64,000 nucleotides of DNA, from NCBI GenBank assembly GCA_035362835.1, contig DAOSDY010000001.1:682001-746000 (forward strand), read 5' to 3'. The stretch comes from Melioribacteraceae bacterium (lineage in GTDB: Bacteria > Bacteroidota > Ignavibacteria > Ignavibacteriales > Melioribacteraceae). This document shows, one piece after another, positions 52,836-61,513 of the stretch. The notes beneath the pieces are model-generated. The model worked only from the letters and a program-made list of their open reading frames with translations, did no database searches and was not told the DNA's origin. How positions within the stretch are numbered: position 1 is the stretch's first letter; every line of letters begins with the position of its first letter. The position numbers were made by a program, and so were the translations under genes.

Positions 52836-54644
52836 ATGATTGTGAAAAAATCCATTCAAGAAAAGAAAACAAAAAATTCTAATCCCTGGTCCTGGATTCC
52901 CTCATTATACTTTGCAGAAGGACTTCCCTATGTTATTGTTATTACTGTCTCGGTCATAATGTACAAACGGCTCGGAATTTCTAACGCCGAAATTGCTCTC
53001 TATACAAGCTGGCTCTACTTACCCTGGGTTATTAAACCGTTATGGAGTCCGGTAGTAGATCTGCTTCGCACAAAGAGATTCTGGATCACCACAATGCAAT
53101 TAATAATTGGTGCTGGAATGGCCGGAGTAGCATTTACAATTCCGATCCCTGATTTTTTTCAGTTCACACTTGCATTCTTCTGGCTTCTCGCATTTAGTTC
53201 TGCAACTCACGATATCGCGGCGGATGGATTTTATATGCTCGCACTATCGGAGAGTCAGCAGTCTTTCTTTGTCGGAATTAGAAGTACGTTTTACCGGATT
53301 GCGATGATAGCCGGCCAGGGTCTTTTAGTAATTCTTGCAGGTTTTCTGGAAACCACACTTTCAATTGGTCCGGCTGAATTTAAAGTGATTTCAAAACCGG
53401 GTGCTCAGCTTGAAAATACAATCCAGCTCGATTCATCGGCGATAAAACCGGTTGAAGGCAAAATCAAATTAGTTGCAAATCCGCCTGTAGTATATATTGG
53501 AACTGAATCTGTTTCAAAAGAATCAGCCGATTTCCTACTTAATTTCGGCAACAAGTTCAACATAATGAACGGATTCAAACAGAATTTAATGCCTCCTGCC
53601 GACACATCATCGGGAGACGAGACGGCCGGAAATGTTGCCATTCTTAAACTCCATTTATCCAATAAACCTGATTATGGTGATGAATATTTTATTGAACTGA
53701 ATCAGACAGAAGGTTCAGCTGGAATTAATATCATCGAAGGAAGATCGCTAAAATTCACATCTGAGAATTGGAATAAACCGGCATATGTTGTATTTCAAAT
53801 CGATCCATCAATTAAAAGCGAAGTCCAAGCTACGTTTTTAGCCCACTCGGAAAAAATTCCTCTTGCCTGGGTTTTCACATTCGGAGTTGTAGCCATACTT
53901 TTTATAATAACTTCACTTTATCACAGAGTAATTCTACCTAAACCGGCTCAGGACATTTCAGTTTTACGGTCACACCGTTCTAATTCGCTCAATGAATTTT
54001 TCAGAACATTTATCAGATTTTTCGAGAAGGAAAGAATTGTTGTTATACTCGGTTTCCTTTTATTCTACCGTTTCGGGGAATCGCAACTGGTAAAAATGGC
54101 CTCCCCTTTCATGCTCGACCCGCGTGACACTGGCGGTTTAGGATTAACTACTTCGGAAGTGGGCTTTGTCTATGGAACCGTCGGCATTGTCGCTCTAATT
54201 CTGGGTGGAATTTTGGGAGGAATTGTAATCTCTAAAGGCGGATTGAAAAAATGGCTCTGGTGGATGCTCGCTGCTATTAATCTTCCTAATGCGGTCTACG
54301 TTTATCTATCATTCATGCAGCCTGAATCTTTCTTAATAATTAATAGTTGTGTTGCACTCGAACAGTTCGGCTACGGTTTCGGCTTCACAGCTTATTTAAT
54401 GTATATGATTTATATCTCGGATGGAGACTATAAAACATCCCATTATGCAATAGCAACGGGATTTATGGCGCTGGGGATGATGGTTCCCGGAATGTTCAGC
54501 GGGATGATTCAGGAATCGATAGGATATAAATATTTCTTCATCTGGGTTTTAGTTGCAACTATTCCGTCGTTCCTGATTGCAAAGTTTATTAAAATTGATC
54601 CGACTTTCGGCAAAAAGAAAGATCGGATTGTTGAGGAATCTTAA
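52836..54644 (+). CDS. AmpG-like MFS transporter with an inserted extracytoplasmic domain
   Basis: 602 residues. The N-terminal half resembles AmpG: Y-F-A-E-G-L-P-Y (25-32), K-P-L-W-S-P-V-V-D (67-75) and T-H-D-I-A-A-D-G (124-131). AmpG imports anhydromuropeptides. Unusually, residues of about 172-342, between helices 5 and 6, are not membrane-like but a beta-rich domain with S-L-K-F-T-S-E-N-W-N-K-P-A-Y-V, reminiscent of Calx-beta-type repeats. By topology this loop faces the periplasm, so it might bind the wall fragment. The usual positive central loop and six more helices follow. It is co-transcribed with the GlcNAc-kinase-like gene. Confidence 0.87.
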   Translation: MIVKKSIQEKKTKNSNPWSWIPSLYFAEGLPYVIVITVSVIMYKRLGISNAEIALYTSWLYLPWVIKPLWSPVVDLLRTKRFWITTMQLIIGAGMAGVAFTIPIPDFFQFTLAFFWLLAFSSATHDIAADGFYMLALSESQQSFFVGIRSTFYRIAMIAGQGLLVILAGFLETTLSIGPAEFKVISKPGAQLENTIQLDSSAIKPVEGKIKLVANPPVVYIGTESVSKESADFLLNFGNKFNIMNGFKQNLMPPADTSSGDETAGNVAILKLHLSNKPDYGDEYFIELNQTEGSAGINIIEGRSLKFTSENWNKPAYVVFQIDPSIKSEVQATFLAHSEKIPLAWVFTFGVVAILFIITSLYHRVILPKPAQDISVLRSHRSNSLNEFFRTFIRFFEKERIVVILGFLLFYRFGESQLVKMASPFMLDPRDTGGLGLTTSEVGFVYGTVGIVALILGGILGGIVISKGGLKKWLWWMLAAINLPNAVYVYLSFMQPESFLIINSCVALEQFGYGFGFTAYLMYMIYISDGDYKTSHYAIATGFMALGMMVPGMFSGMIQESIGYKYFFIWVLVATIPSFLIAKFIKIDPTFGKKKDRIVEES

Positions 54645-54727
54645 TCATTATCAGATATACTTTATAAAGATTGATCCGAACAATGAAGGTATACCGGCGT
54701 CTAATAAAACAATAATTTGGTGATTAT

Positions 54728-55651
54728 TTGAATTCCGAACGAATAATTGAAGTAAGGGGTCTTACAAAAAAATTTAAAAATATTACCGCGGTTAACAATC
54801 TCGATCTCAATGTATACCGCGGGGATGTTTTCGGATTTCTGGGACCCAACGGTGCGGGTAAAAGTACAACTATCAGAATGCTTCTATCTCTAATCAAGCC
54901 GACTTCCGGGACTATAAAAATATTCGGCAAGCCACTAAGAGAGAACCGCGAGGAAATTCTGAGCAAGGTTGGGGCTATTGTGGAAAAGCCCGATTTTTAC
55001 CTTTATCTCTCGGCTTATAAGAATCTTGAAATTCTCGGCAAGCTTTCCGGTGCAGATGTTTCCAGAAACAAGATTATGGAAATGCTTGAACTTGTGGGAC
55101 TGGCAAAGCGTGCAAAAAGCAAAGTAAAAACATATTCACATGGAATGAAGCAGCGTCTCGGAATTGCACAGGCACTTTTGCACGACCCGGAACTTATTAT
55201 TCTTGACGAACCTACAACCGGGCTGGACCCACAGGGAATGAAAGAAATAAGAGACCTGATTCTTTACCTGAGCAGAACAAAAAATAAAACTATTTTCCTC
55301 TCATCACATATTCTTAGAGAAGTTGAGATAATCGCTTCCAGAATGATTATTATTAATAAAGGATCCACTCAGGTTGAAGGTACTGTTGACGAACTACTCA
55401 ATGTCGACAAACTGAGTGTAACATTTGAGTTAGACAGAATCGATGATGCCGTTAAAGCATTAGAAGGAACAGAATGGAGGGAAAAGTTCACTTCATCCAG
55501 CAAGAAGGAATTATACTTTGAATTACTAAAAGATGAAATTGCTCTCCTTAATAAATTTTTTATTGAAAAAGGATTTATGGTTAGCGCTGTTGTTCCTGTA
55601 AGATCGCTTGAAGACTACTTTCTTAAGATTACAGAGGGGAGCGGGAAATGA
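54728..55651 (+). CDS. ABC transporter ATP-binding protein
   Basis: 307 residues. Walker A G-P-N-G-A-G-K-S-T at about 38-46, the signature Y-S-H-G-M-K-Q-R-L at about 137-145, Walker B L-I-I-L-D-E-P at about 156-162, and the H-loop S-S-H near 195 are all present. A C-terminal extension of about 90 residues is common in ABC-2 exporters of the CcmA/NatA type. The start is TTG with GGTGA five bases upstream; no in-frame ATG precedes the first beta strand. The gene overlaps the permease by four bases (ATGA), and together they form a simple two-component system whose cargo is not known. Confidence 0.95.
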   Translation: MNSERIIEVRGLTKKFKNITAVNNLDLNVYRGDVFGFLGPNGAGKSTTIRMLLSLIKPTSGTIKIFGKPLRENREEILSKVGAIVEKPDFYLYLSAYKNLEILGKLSGADVSRNKIMEMLELVGLAKRAKSKVKTYSHGMKQRLGIAQALLHDPELIILDEPTTGLDPQGMKEIRDLILYLSRTKNKTIFLSSHILREVEIIASRMIIINKGSTQVEGTVDELLNVDKLSVTFELDRIDDAVKALEGTEWREKFTSSSKKELYFELLKDEIALLNKFFIEKGFMVSAVVPVRSLEDYFLKITEGSGK

Positions 55652-56484
55652 TTACTCTAACCGTCATCGAACTTCAAAAGATTTTTAAGAAATGGAGAAC
55701 CTACATAGGTTTCATTGCTATCGGTGTTCTTGTTCCGATAGTACAGACAGCTCTCTACTTTGAAGGAGATGCTTATGTAGATGCTATCACAAGAAATTTA
55801 CAGGATTCCTTTTTCTTCGTCGGTAATTTGTTAAACGGCTACCTAATTGCCAAAATAGTGTTAACCGCATTATATATTCACATCCCGTTTTTAATTGTGC
55901 TTGTAGGAGGCGATCTTCTTGCAAGCGAAGCCACAGCCGGTACTTACAGGATGCTTCTAACACGACCAATTTCCAGATTCCGGGTTGTAACGGCAAAATT
56001 CTTTGCCGGTTTTATATATGTTTTTCTTCTGCTTGCCTGGTTGGCATTTCTTAGTCTGGGTGTGAGCCTTCTTTTATTCGGTACAGGTGAACTGATTTCT
56101 TTTCAAGGGCGACTGGTTATCTTTGCAGCAGACGATGTACTCTGGAGATTTGCCGGCGCTTATGCATATTCTTTGCTGAGTATGCTAACGGTATTTACAC
56201 TTGCTTTCTTCTTCTCTTCAATGGTTGAAAATGCCATAGGTCCTATTGTTACAAGCATGGCCGTCATAATTATTCTTATAATTCTTTCGGCTCTTCCGAT
56301 CGATTTCCTGAAAGAAATCTCACCTTATTTTTTTACTTCGCATATGACTCAATGGGATGCCTTTTTTGGTGACCCGGTGGATTATTCCAGAATTCTAAAT
56401 TCCGGGCTGATCCTGTTCGGACATATAATAGTTCTATATTTAATTACTACTTACCTTTTCCTCAAAAAAGATATTTTAAGCTGA
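55648..56484 (+). CDS. ABC-2 type transporter permease
   Basis: 278 residues with six predicted membrane helices and a large loop after the first one. The segment S-E-A-T-A-G-T-Y-R-M-L-L-T-R-P-I-S-R (91-108) is the coupling region seen in ABC-2 permeases of the NatB/GldF style. It partners the ATPase encoded just upstream, with overlapping ATGA. The next gene, for a LolA-like protein, starts 11 bp later and may be part of the same unit. Confidence 0.92.
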   Translation: MITLTVIELQKIFKKWRTYIGFIAIGVLVPIVQTALYFEGDAYVDAITRNLQDSFFFVGNLLNGYLIAKIVLTALYIHIPFLIVLVGGDLLASEATAGTYRMLLTRPISRFRVVTAKFFAGFIYVFLLLAWLAFLSLGVSLLLFGTGELISFQGRLVIFAADDVLWRFAGAYAYSLLSMLTVFTLAFFFSSMVENAIGPIVTSMAVIIILIILSALPIDFLKEISPYFFTSHMTQWDAFFGDPVDYSRILNSGLILFGHIIVLYLITTYLFLKKDILS

Positions 56485-56495
56485 GGTTTATTCTG

Positions 56496-57203
56496 ATGAA
56501 AAAATCGATATTTATTATAATACTAAGTTTTTCCGCGGTAATATTTGCGCAGCCGAAAACCGCTGATAAAATATTAAAAGAAGTAGTCGATAAATTTGAA
56601 AGGATTAAAGACTATACGGTTGATGTTCAGATCAAAATTGATTTCAGCATGGTTAAAGTTCCTGATACAAAAGCTACCATTTATTTTAAGCAGCCGGACA
56701 AAGTTAAAGTTGATTCCAAAGGTTTTGCGATGCTTCCGAAACAGAGCACTAATTTCTCGCCTATGCAGTTTATTCAGGGAGATTATACTGCCATTTATGT
56801 TAAATCGGAACAGTCAGGCGGCAACAGCCTCGATGTAGTAAAAATAATTCCGAACAGTGATTCTTCTGATGTAATTCTCTCAACCCTGTGGATCGACCAG
56901 GATCAGAAAGTAATTCGTAAAATTGAAACAACCGGAAAGAGTTCCGGAACTCTTCACGTTGAACTCTCATACGAAAATAAAAATCAGGGACTTCCCTCTC
57001 AGGTAGTTTTTTCTTTTAATCTGGGCAATATGGACATTCCGGAAAATGCTACAGACGGTAAAGATGATTCGAATAGAGAAAAAGGTCCGGGGAGAAGAAA
57101 TCTAAAAATGAGCGGGAAAGTGTATATAACCTACACCGGCTATAAGATTAATACCGGATTACCCGATAGTCTTTTTGAGCAGAAAAATAAAGGGGAGAAA
57201 TAA
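56496..57203 (+). CDS. LolA/LppX-like periplasmic lipid-binding protein
   Basis: 235 residues with a signal peptide (about 1-18). The early helix L-K-E-V-V-D-K-F-E-R-I-K-D-Y-T-V and the beta strands that follow (I-Y-F-K-Q-P-D-K-V-K-V, then L-W-I-D-Q-D-Q-K-V-I) have the layout of outer-membrane lipoprotein-sorting proteins (LolA/LolB/LppX fold). It likely carries a hydrophobic or lipidated substrate across the periplasm. Following the ABC-2 exporter by 11 bp, it may receive that exporter's cargo. The terminator hairpin overlaps the stop codon. Confidence 0.8.
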   Translation: MKKSIFIIILSFSAVIFAQPKTADKILKEVVDKFERIKDYTVDVQIKIDFSMVKVPDTKATIYFKQPDKVKVDSKGFAMLPKQSTNFSPMQFIQGDYTAIYVKSEQSGGNSLDVVKIIPNSDSSDVILSTLWIDQDQKVIRKIETTGKSSGTLHVELSYENKNQGLPSQVVFSFNLGNMDIPENATDGKDDSNREKGPGRRNLKMSGKVYITYTGYKINTGLPDSLFEQKNKGEK

Positions 57204-57220
57204 TAAATTATTTCTCCCCT
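57191..57220. terminator. Bidirectional terminator between lolA-like gene and yceI
   Basis: AGGGGAGAAATAAT (57191-57204) and its exact complement (57207-57220) form a 14-bp stem with a 2-base gap. The stop codon of the plus-strand gene lies inside the stem, and the minus-strand gene ends eight bases beyond. Confidence 0.88.
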
Positions 57221-57227
57221 TCGGAAT

Positions 57228-57866
57228 TTAATTTTTGTTAGATCCCACAATATTGACACTCACTTCAATATTCTCGGCAACCTTATTCCCAATCAGCTGA
57301 TTATTAACACCAAATTCGGAAAGTCTGATGTTGAACTTGGCCCGTATTCCAAGCAGGTCGCCGGGTGCCCGCTTTTTAGTTTGTTCACTTTCTTCCAGAT
57401 AAGTTGCCTCAACATCGGCAGAAATTTCTTTAGTCACTCCGTGAAGAGTGAAATCGCCTTTTGCTTTAAATTCCAGCTTATTGTCTCCCGACTGTTTCAG
57501 ACCGGAGACCTGTTTAATAGTAAAAACAATATCGGGAAATTTTTCTGCATTAAGCCAGTTGGCCCCGCGAAGGTGTTGATTTCTTAATTCGATACCGGTG
57601 TTCATAGAAGCAACTTTAACAGCAATACTTCCTTTCATTGTACGGGCAAAATCTGCAATATCGAAGGTCGCCGTTCCGGAAATACCGTTAGCTGTTCCGG
57701 TTATATCTTCAACAGGTGTTGCGCTGAAAAAAGTAACCTGATTTCTGCCGTTCTTATCTTCAAAATTGAATGCCTGAGTACCGGATGTTTTTACTTTGAA
57801 GCCCTGAGCAATTAAGGAACTGAAAACGAAAAAAAACAAAACCAAAAATTTCATTGATCTATTCAT
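57228..57866 (-). CDS. YceI-family periplasmic protein
   Basis: 212 residues with a signal peptide (about 1-20). The YceI domain shows G-T-A-T-F-D-I near 65-71, then L-R-N-Q-H-L-R-G-A-N-W-L-N-A-E-K-F-P in the middle and the strand G-D-F-T-L-H-G-V-T-K. YceI proteins form a lipocalin-like barrel that binds isoprenoid or quinone-type lipids. The upstream gene on the same strand encodes a small membrane protein 45 bp away, so both are probably transcribed from the promoter at 58201-58231. Confidence 0.9.
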   Translation of the reverse strand: MNRSMKFLVLFFFVFSSLIAQGFKVKTSGTQAFNFEDKNGRNQVTFFSATPVEDITGTANGISGTATFDIADFARTMKGSIAVKVASMNTGIELRNQHLRGANWLNAEKFPDIVFTIKQVSGLKQSGDNKLEFKAKGDFTLHGVTKEISADVEATYLEESEQTKKRAPGDLLGIRAKFNIRLSEFGVNNQLIGNKVAENIEVSVNIVGSNKN

Positions 57867-57911
57867 ATTTTCCCTTCTTTCTTAATTAATTAAATAAAAT
57901 GAAAATTAATC

Positions 57912-58166
57912 TTACTTCCGGCGGAATTTGTAAACGAGGAAACCACCCGCAAGAAGTGTAACTAGTGAAATTATAATAGTGAGATCAAGTCCCAAAACAA
58001 ATTTATCGATCCACTTTTTTTCAGTCCATCCGAATAATTCATCTTTCGATTCAACAATCACCTGTGTTTTGGTAAAAAATTCCGCGCCGGAAATCAGCCA
58101 GATAGTTATTGCTGAAAGCAGGATCAATCCGGCGGCAAACAATACAATCTTCTGTTTTTTATTCAT
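57912..58166 (-). CDS. Small two-span membrane protein
   Basis: 84 residues: a helix at about 8-26 (V-L-F-A-A-G-L-I-L-L-S-A-I-T-I-W-L-I), a loop of about 35 residues rich in Glu, Lys and Trp, and a second helix at about 58-80, ending K-F-R-R-K. The reading frame is well kept, coding character is clear, and it is the first gene of a two-gene unit with yceI. No family is recognised. By the charge rule both ends should lie in the cytoplasm and the loop in the periplasm. Confidence 0.75.
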   Translation of the reverse strand: MNKKQKIVLFAAGLILLSAITIWLISGAEFFTKTQVIVESKDELFGWTEKKWIDKFVLGLDLTIIISLVTLLAGGFLVYKFRRK

Positions 58167-58200
58167 AAACCCAGCTCACGATCCGTTTGATTTTAATTTC

Positions 58201-58231
58201 CAAACAAAAAAAAGTCGATTGCCGTTCACAA
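58201..58231 (-). promoter_or_regulatory. Promoter of the small membrane protein/yceI unit
   Basis: On the minus strand TTG (58231-58229), 20 bases, then TTTGTTTG (58208-58201), one base from TAnnTTTG. It lies back-to-back with the sucC promoter, with only two bases between. Confidence 0.45.
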
Positions 58232-58233
58232 AA

Positions 58234-58264
58234 TTGAATCTAATGACGAAATAAACTAATTTTT
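58234..58264 (+). promoter_or_regulatory. Promoter of sucC
   Basis: TTG at 58234-58236, 20 bases, then TAATTTTT at 58257-58264, one base from the consensus. The leader before the sucC ATG would be about 40 bases. Confidence 0.55.
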
Positions 58265-58308
58265 GAGCGCTATTAACCACTAACCAGAAAATTTTATCGG
58301 GATAAATC

Positions 58309-59529
58309 ATGAAAATACACGAATATCAGGCTAAAGAAGTTTTAAAAAAATTCGGCGTTCCTGTTCAGGATGGAATTGCAATTAGAAAAATCGGCGAGTT
58401 CGACCAGGCAATTGCAGAATTGCAATCTCGCGGTATCAATCAATTTGTAGTTAAATCACAGATCCACGCCGGCGGAAGAGGTAAAGGAAGATTATATAAT
58501 CCCTACAATAAACAGGAATTGATTTTGGAAGGCGGAGTGAAGTTTACTACTTCTGCAGATAAAGCGAAGGACTACGCTTCCAGAATGCTAGGTAACCTGC
58601 TCGTTACTCATCAGACAGGTCCCGAGGGGAGAATAGTTAAAACACTTTTTATAACTGAAGGATTGGATTATAAAAAAGAACTTTATTTAGGAATACTTCT
58701 GGACAGAAGTGTTTCGAAGAATGTAATTATGGCTTCAACAGAAGGCGGAGTTGAAATTGAAAAAGTTGCCGAAGAGACTCCGGAAAAAATAATTAAAGAA
58801 TGGATTGACCCATCAGTCGGAATCCAGTCTTACCAGGCAAGAAAACTTGCTTTCGGTTTAGGATTGGAAGGAAATGCTTTTAAAAGTTTCATCCCATTTA
58901 TTATCAAGTTGTATAAAGCTTACGAAGCTACAGACGCTTCCCTTCTCGAAATTAATCCTCTCATAATAACAAACGATGATAAAGTTGTTGCTCTGGATGC
59001 GAAAATGAATTTCGACGACAACGCAATGTACCGTCACCCCGATATAGCAGCATACCGCGACCTGGATGAAGAGGAGCCTCTCGAGATCGAAGCATCAAAG
59101 TACAATTTAAATTACATTAAACTCGACGGTAACGTAGGGTGCATGGTGAACGGCGCGGGACTTGCCATGGCAACTATGGATATTATCAAACTGGCGGGCG
59201 GTGAACCTGCCAACTTTCTTGATGTAGGCGGCGGAGCAAATAAAGAAACGGTTGCGAACGGATTCAAGATTATTCTGGCCGATCCGAATGTAAAAGCAAT
59301 ACTGATAAATATATTCGGAGGAATAGTGAGGTGCGATCGTGTTGCACAGGGTGTTATTGATGCCGTAAATGAAATTCATGTGCAAATTCCTGTTGTTGTA
59401 AGACTTGAAGGAACAAATGCCGAAGAGGCCAAAGTAATGCTCGAAAATTCCGGATTGAATTTTGAAGTTGCTACATCGCTTCACGATGCCGCACATAAAG
59501 TTACATCGGTTTTACACATTGAAGTATAG
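58309..59529 (+). CDS. sucC: Succinate-CoA ligase, beta subunit
   Basis: 406 residues, slightly longer than the 388 usual. The ATP-grasp nucleotide-binding segment V-K-S-Q-I-H-A-G-G-R-G-K-G at about 50-62 is characteristic, followed by L-E-I-N-P-L near 216-221, and the C-terminal flavodoxin-like domain holds N-F-L-D-V-G-G-G-A and N-I-F-G-G-I-V-R-C-D. It couples succinyl-CoA cleavage to nucleotide triphosphate formation in the TCA cycle. The alpha subunit (sucD) is not adjacent; a hairpin right after the stop implies single-gene expression. Confidence 0.96.
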   Translation: MKIHEYQAKEVLKKFGVPVQDGIAIRKIGEFDQAIAELQSRGINQFVVKSQIHAGGRGKGRLYNPYNKQELILEGGVKFTTSADKAKDYASRMLGNLLVTHQTGPEGRIVKTLFITEGLDYKKELYLGILLDRSVSKNVIMASTEGGVEIEKVAEETPEKIIKEWIDPSVGIQSYQARKLAFGLGLEGNAFKSFIPFIIKLYKAYEATDASLLEINPLIITNDDKVVALDAKMNFDDNAMYRHPDIAAYRDLDEEEPLEIEASKYNLNYIKLDGNVGCMVNGAGLAMATMDIIKLAGGEPANFLDVGGGANKETVANGFKIILADPNVKAILINIFGGIVRCDRVAQGVIDAVNEIHVQIPVVVRLEGTNAEEAKVMLENSGLNFEVATSLHDAAHKVTSVLHIEV

Positions 59530-59538
59530 TGAAAGGAG

Positions 59539-59569
59539 CTCCTTCGGGGTATTGATAATCCCGAAGGAG
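59539..59569 (+). terminator. Hairpin after sucC that hides the next gene's ribosome site
   Basis: CTCCTTCGGG (59539-59548) pairs exactly with CCCGAAGGAG (59560-59569), with an 11-base loop. It is placed as a terminator for sucC, though the T-run is short. The right arm contains AAGGAG (59564-59569), 10 bases before the next ATG, so the same hairpin would mask that Shine-Dalgarno in a read-through transcript. Confidence 0.7.
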
Positions 59570-59579
59570 TGCTAATTTT

Positions 59580-59951
59580 ATGATTGAAATAAGAATTACA
59601 GTTGAAGCAGCTCTTGCGCTTCTATTAGAACGTATGAAGTTCGAGCTTAAGTTCAGGCAGAAGGCCGGAATAATTTCTACCGGCCTTAGGCTGGATGATC
59701 TTTCATTCGATCAACTTCTGGAAATTGCAGAATATTCAATTTTCGATACCGTATTTTTACTTCCGTCCGATCTTGTAATTCGGGAAACAAACATCTCTTA
59801 TATAATTTCTGAAACCGTAAAAGCCCTTTCTAAAATTTTTAGCCATGATGAATTTGCAGCATATTCAAACAGAAAAGCGAAATTACTTATCCAACCAATA
59901 GTAGACTATTTGTCTAATATTCCCCAAGAAAAAGTAGTTCGAACTAATTGA
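59580..59951 (+). CDS. Conserved-looking protein of unknown function
   Basis: 123 residues, mostly helical, acidic and without signal peptide, metal sites or membrane segments. The C-terminal part (A-K-L-L-I-Q-P-I-V-D-Y-L-S) is a likely amphipathic helix. I recognise no family. It starts 10 bases after a hairpin that overlaps its Shine-Dalgarno, and ends about 140 bases before the lipoprotein gene. Coding status is supported by codon pattern and a good ribosome site. Function cannot be suggested. Confidence 0.65.
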   Translation: MIEIRITVEAALALLLERMKFELKFRQKAGIISTGLRLDDLSFDQLLEIAEYSIFDTVFLLPSDLVIRETNISYIISETVKALSKIFSHDEFAAYSNRKAKLLIQPIVDYLSNIPQEKVVRTN

Positions 59952-60090
59952 CATCCCGCACAATTTAATTTTACCAATATCTTTTTTCCTCTTCAATCAT
60001 TAAGTTGCATTTGAAGTAGTTGCAATTGTCTATTACGGAGATTAAGTGATTGTTAATTGCTTAATCCTAGCAAACCTTAGAGGAGGGTGC

Positions 60091-61428
60091 ATGAAAAAAT
60101 TTTTATCACTCCTGTTACTGATTAGTGTCGCATTTTTATTCAACAGTTCCTCCTGTAAAAAAGATGAAGGTCCAACTGAACCTGAATCTCAGGAAGAGAA
60201 AGCGGTTGGAACAATCGGGTCGTTACAGAACGGCACAGTCAAAACAAATTCCGGTTATCAGATTTCTATTATTCCGGGGGCGGTTCCTGCAAATCAGAAC
60301 GGTCAGAGCGCTAATGTTACATTCTCAATTGAAACTCCTGTTACTCCTCCAAAACAGATCTCTTCTTCAGCTGAGAAAAGAGGTGAATACACCAAACTTG
60401 GTCCGGATGGATTTACTTTCCGCTGGCCGGTCCGGGTTGTTTTCCCCTATAAAAACACAACCGATCCTTCCGAACTGAAATTGCTTTTCTACGATGTCTT
60501 GTCAGAATCCTGGAAAATAATTCCGATCTCTTCAATCGATAAGGATAACAAACTTATCGGTGCCGACGTAATGCAGCTCGGTTATTTCGTCGTTGCAAAA
60601 GTCGGTCAATCTGCCCCCAAAGCAATGGCAGAAGACTCAGACGGCGGATTTGAATTTATGTCGAGCGACAACACTTATTATTACACATTAACCGTAGCTT
60701 CGGTAAGCAACTTTAAATACGCATGGCAGGCAGCTTCCTGGTACAGCGGTAACATTGTAGGTTCGACCGGATCGACCGGATCGAATCCAACCGGCGGACC
60801 GCGGCCTCCTACAAGAATTCATCTTGTTCAGGCCACATATCAGTTATGGGTAACAAGAACAACCCCCGGAACATTAAGCTCGCTTCCTAAGATGTATACA
60901 TACAGTGTTCCTGCAACCGGTACAATTTCTCAGCCTGTCACTTATTCAGGCCCCCTCTCATCCGGTTCCGGATGGACTTCACTTTCAATGCCCGGAGGCG
61001 GACAATGGATTGAAGGTCCTCCGACAGGATGGGCCGTGCCTACAGTTACATACGGCACAGGGGATTTCCAGGCAACTTTAACCTGGGTTAACAATCAGAG
61101 TACGAGTTCCGACGTAGATCTTCATCTCTTTGGGCCAAGTAATATGCATGTCTACTACAGTTCAAAACAATCATCCGACGGCTCATTAGAACTTGACAGG
61201 GACTGGAGATATACTTCCGGAAACGCAATAGAAAATATTTACAGCCTTAAAACTATGCCGTCCGGCTCTTACAGCGTTAAGATAAACCTGTATGGCGGAT
61301 CTACAACAAATTACAGGGTTCGGGTTATAAACAAAGGCACTGTAAATACATATACCGGAAGCATTTCTACGGTAAACAGTGGTGATGATCAGGCGAAAAT
61401 GATTAACATAGTTACATTTACAAAATAG
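60091..61428 (+). CDS. Secreted lipoprotein with ZU5-like and DUF2135-like domains
   Basis: 445 residues. Signal peptide ending in S-S-S-C (lipid attachment likely at Cys22), an acidic linker, a ZU5-like segment (S-G-Y-Q-I-S-I-I-P-G-A-V at about 56-67, R-W-P-V-R-V-V-F-P-Y near 115), a Gly/Ser/Thr linker with two 9-base repeats (tcgaccgga, about 60766-60783), and a C-terminal domain with L-T-W-V-N-N and S-D-V-D-L-H-L-F-G-P, the hallmark of DUF2135/YfaP-like beta sandwiches. Probably anchored in the outer membrane; role unknown. I start at 60091, where AGAGGAGG lies eight bases upstream; the GTG 15 codons earlier is not supported. Confidence 0.82.
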   Translation: MKKFLSLLLLISVAFLFNSSSCKKDEGPTEPESQEEKAVGTIGSLQNGTVKTNSGYQISIIPGAVPANQNGQSANVTFSIETPVTPPKQISSSAEKRGEYTKLGPDGFTFRWPVRVVFPYKNTTDPSELKLLFYDVLSESWKIIPISSIDKDNKLIGADVMQLGYFVVAKVGQSAPKAMAEDSDGGFEFMSSDNTYYYTLTVASVSNFKYAWQAASWYSGNIVGSTGSTGSNPTGGPRPPTRIHLVQATYQLWVTRTTPGTLSSLPKMYTYSVPATGTISQPVTYSGPLSSGSGWTSLSMPGGGQWIEGPPTGWAVPTVTYGTGDFQATLTWVNNQSTSSDVDLHLFGPSNMHVYYSSKQSSDGSLELDRDWRYTSGNAIENIYSLKTMPSGSYSVKINLYGGSTTNYRVRVINKGTVNTYTGSISTVNSGDDQAKMINIVTFTK

Positions 61429-61435
61429 CTTTTAC

Positions 61436-61468
61436 AAAAGCCGGTTGATTCAGCCGGCTTTTTTTTTA
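61436..61468 (+). terminator. Strong intrinsic terminator
   Basis: AAAAGCCGG (61436-61444) pairs with CCGGCTTTT (61454-61462 region) across a 9-base loop and runs into a tract of nine or more T. Confidence 0.92.
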
Positions 61469-61513
61469 CCGCTCTTTTTTTTTACCTTTATCCGTACAAA
61501 AAATCTTCCGGTT

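Noticed and set aside
60766..60783. Two 9-base repeats in the lipoprotein gene, considered as a mobile or CRISPR-like repeat
   Set aside because: They are in frame and encode a Gly-Ser-Thr linker; only two copies are present.
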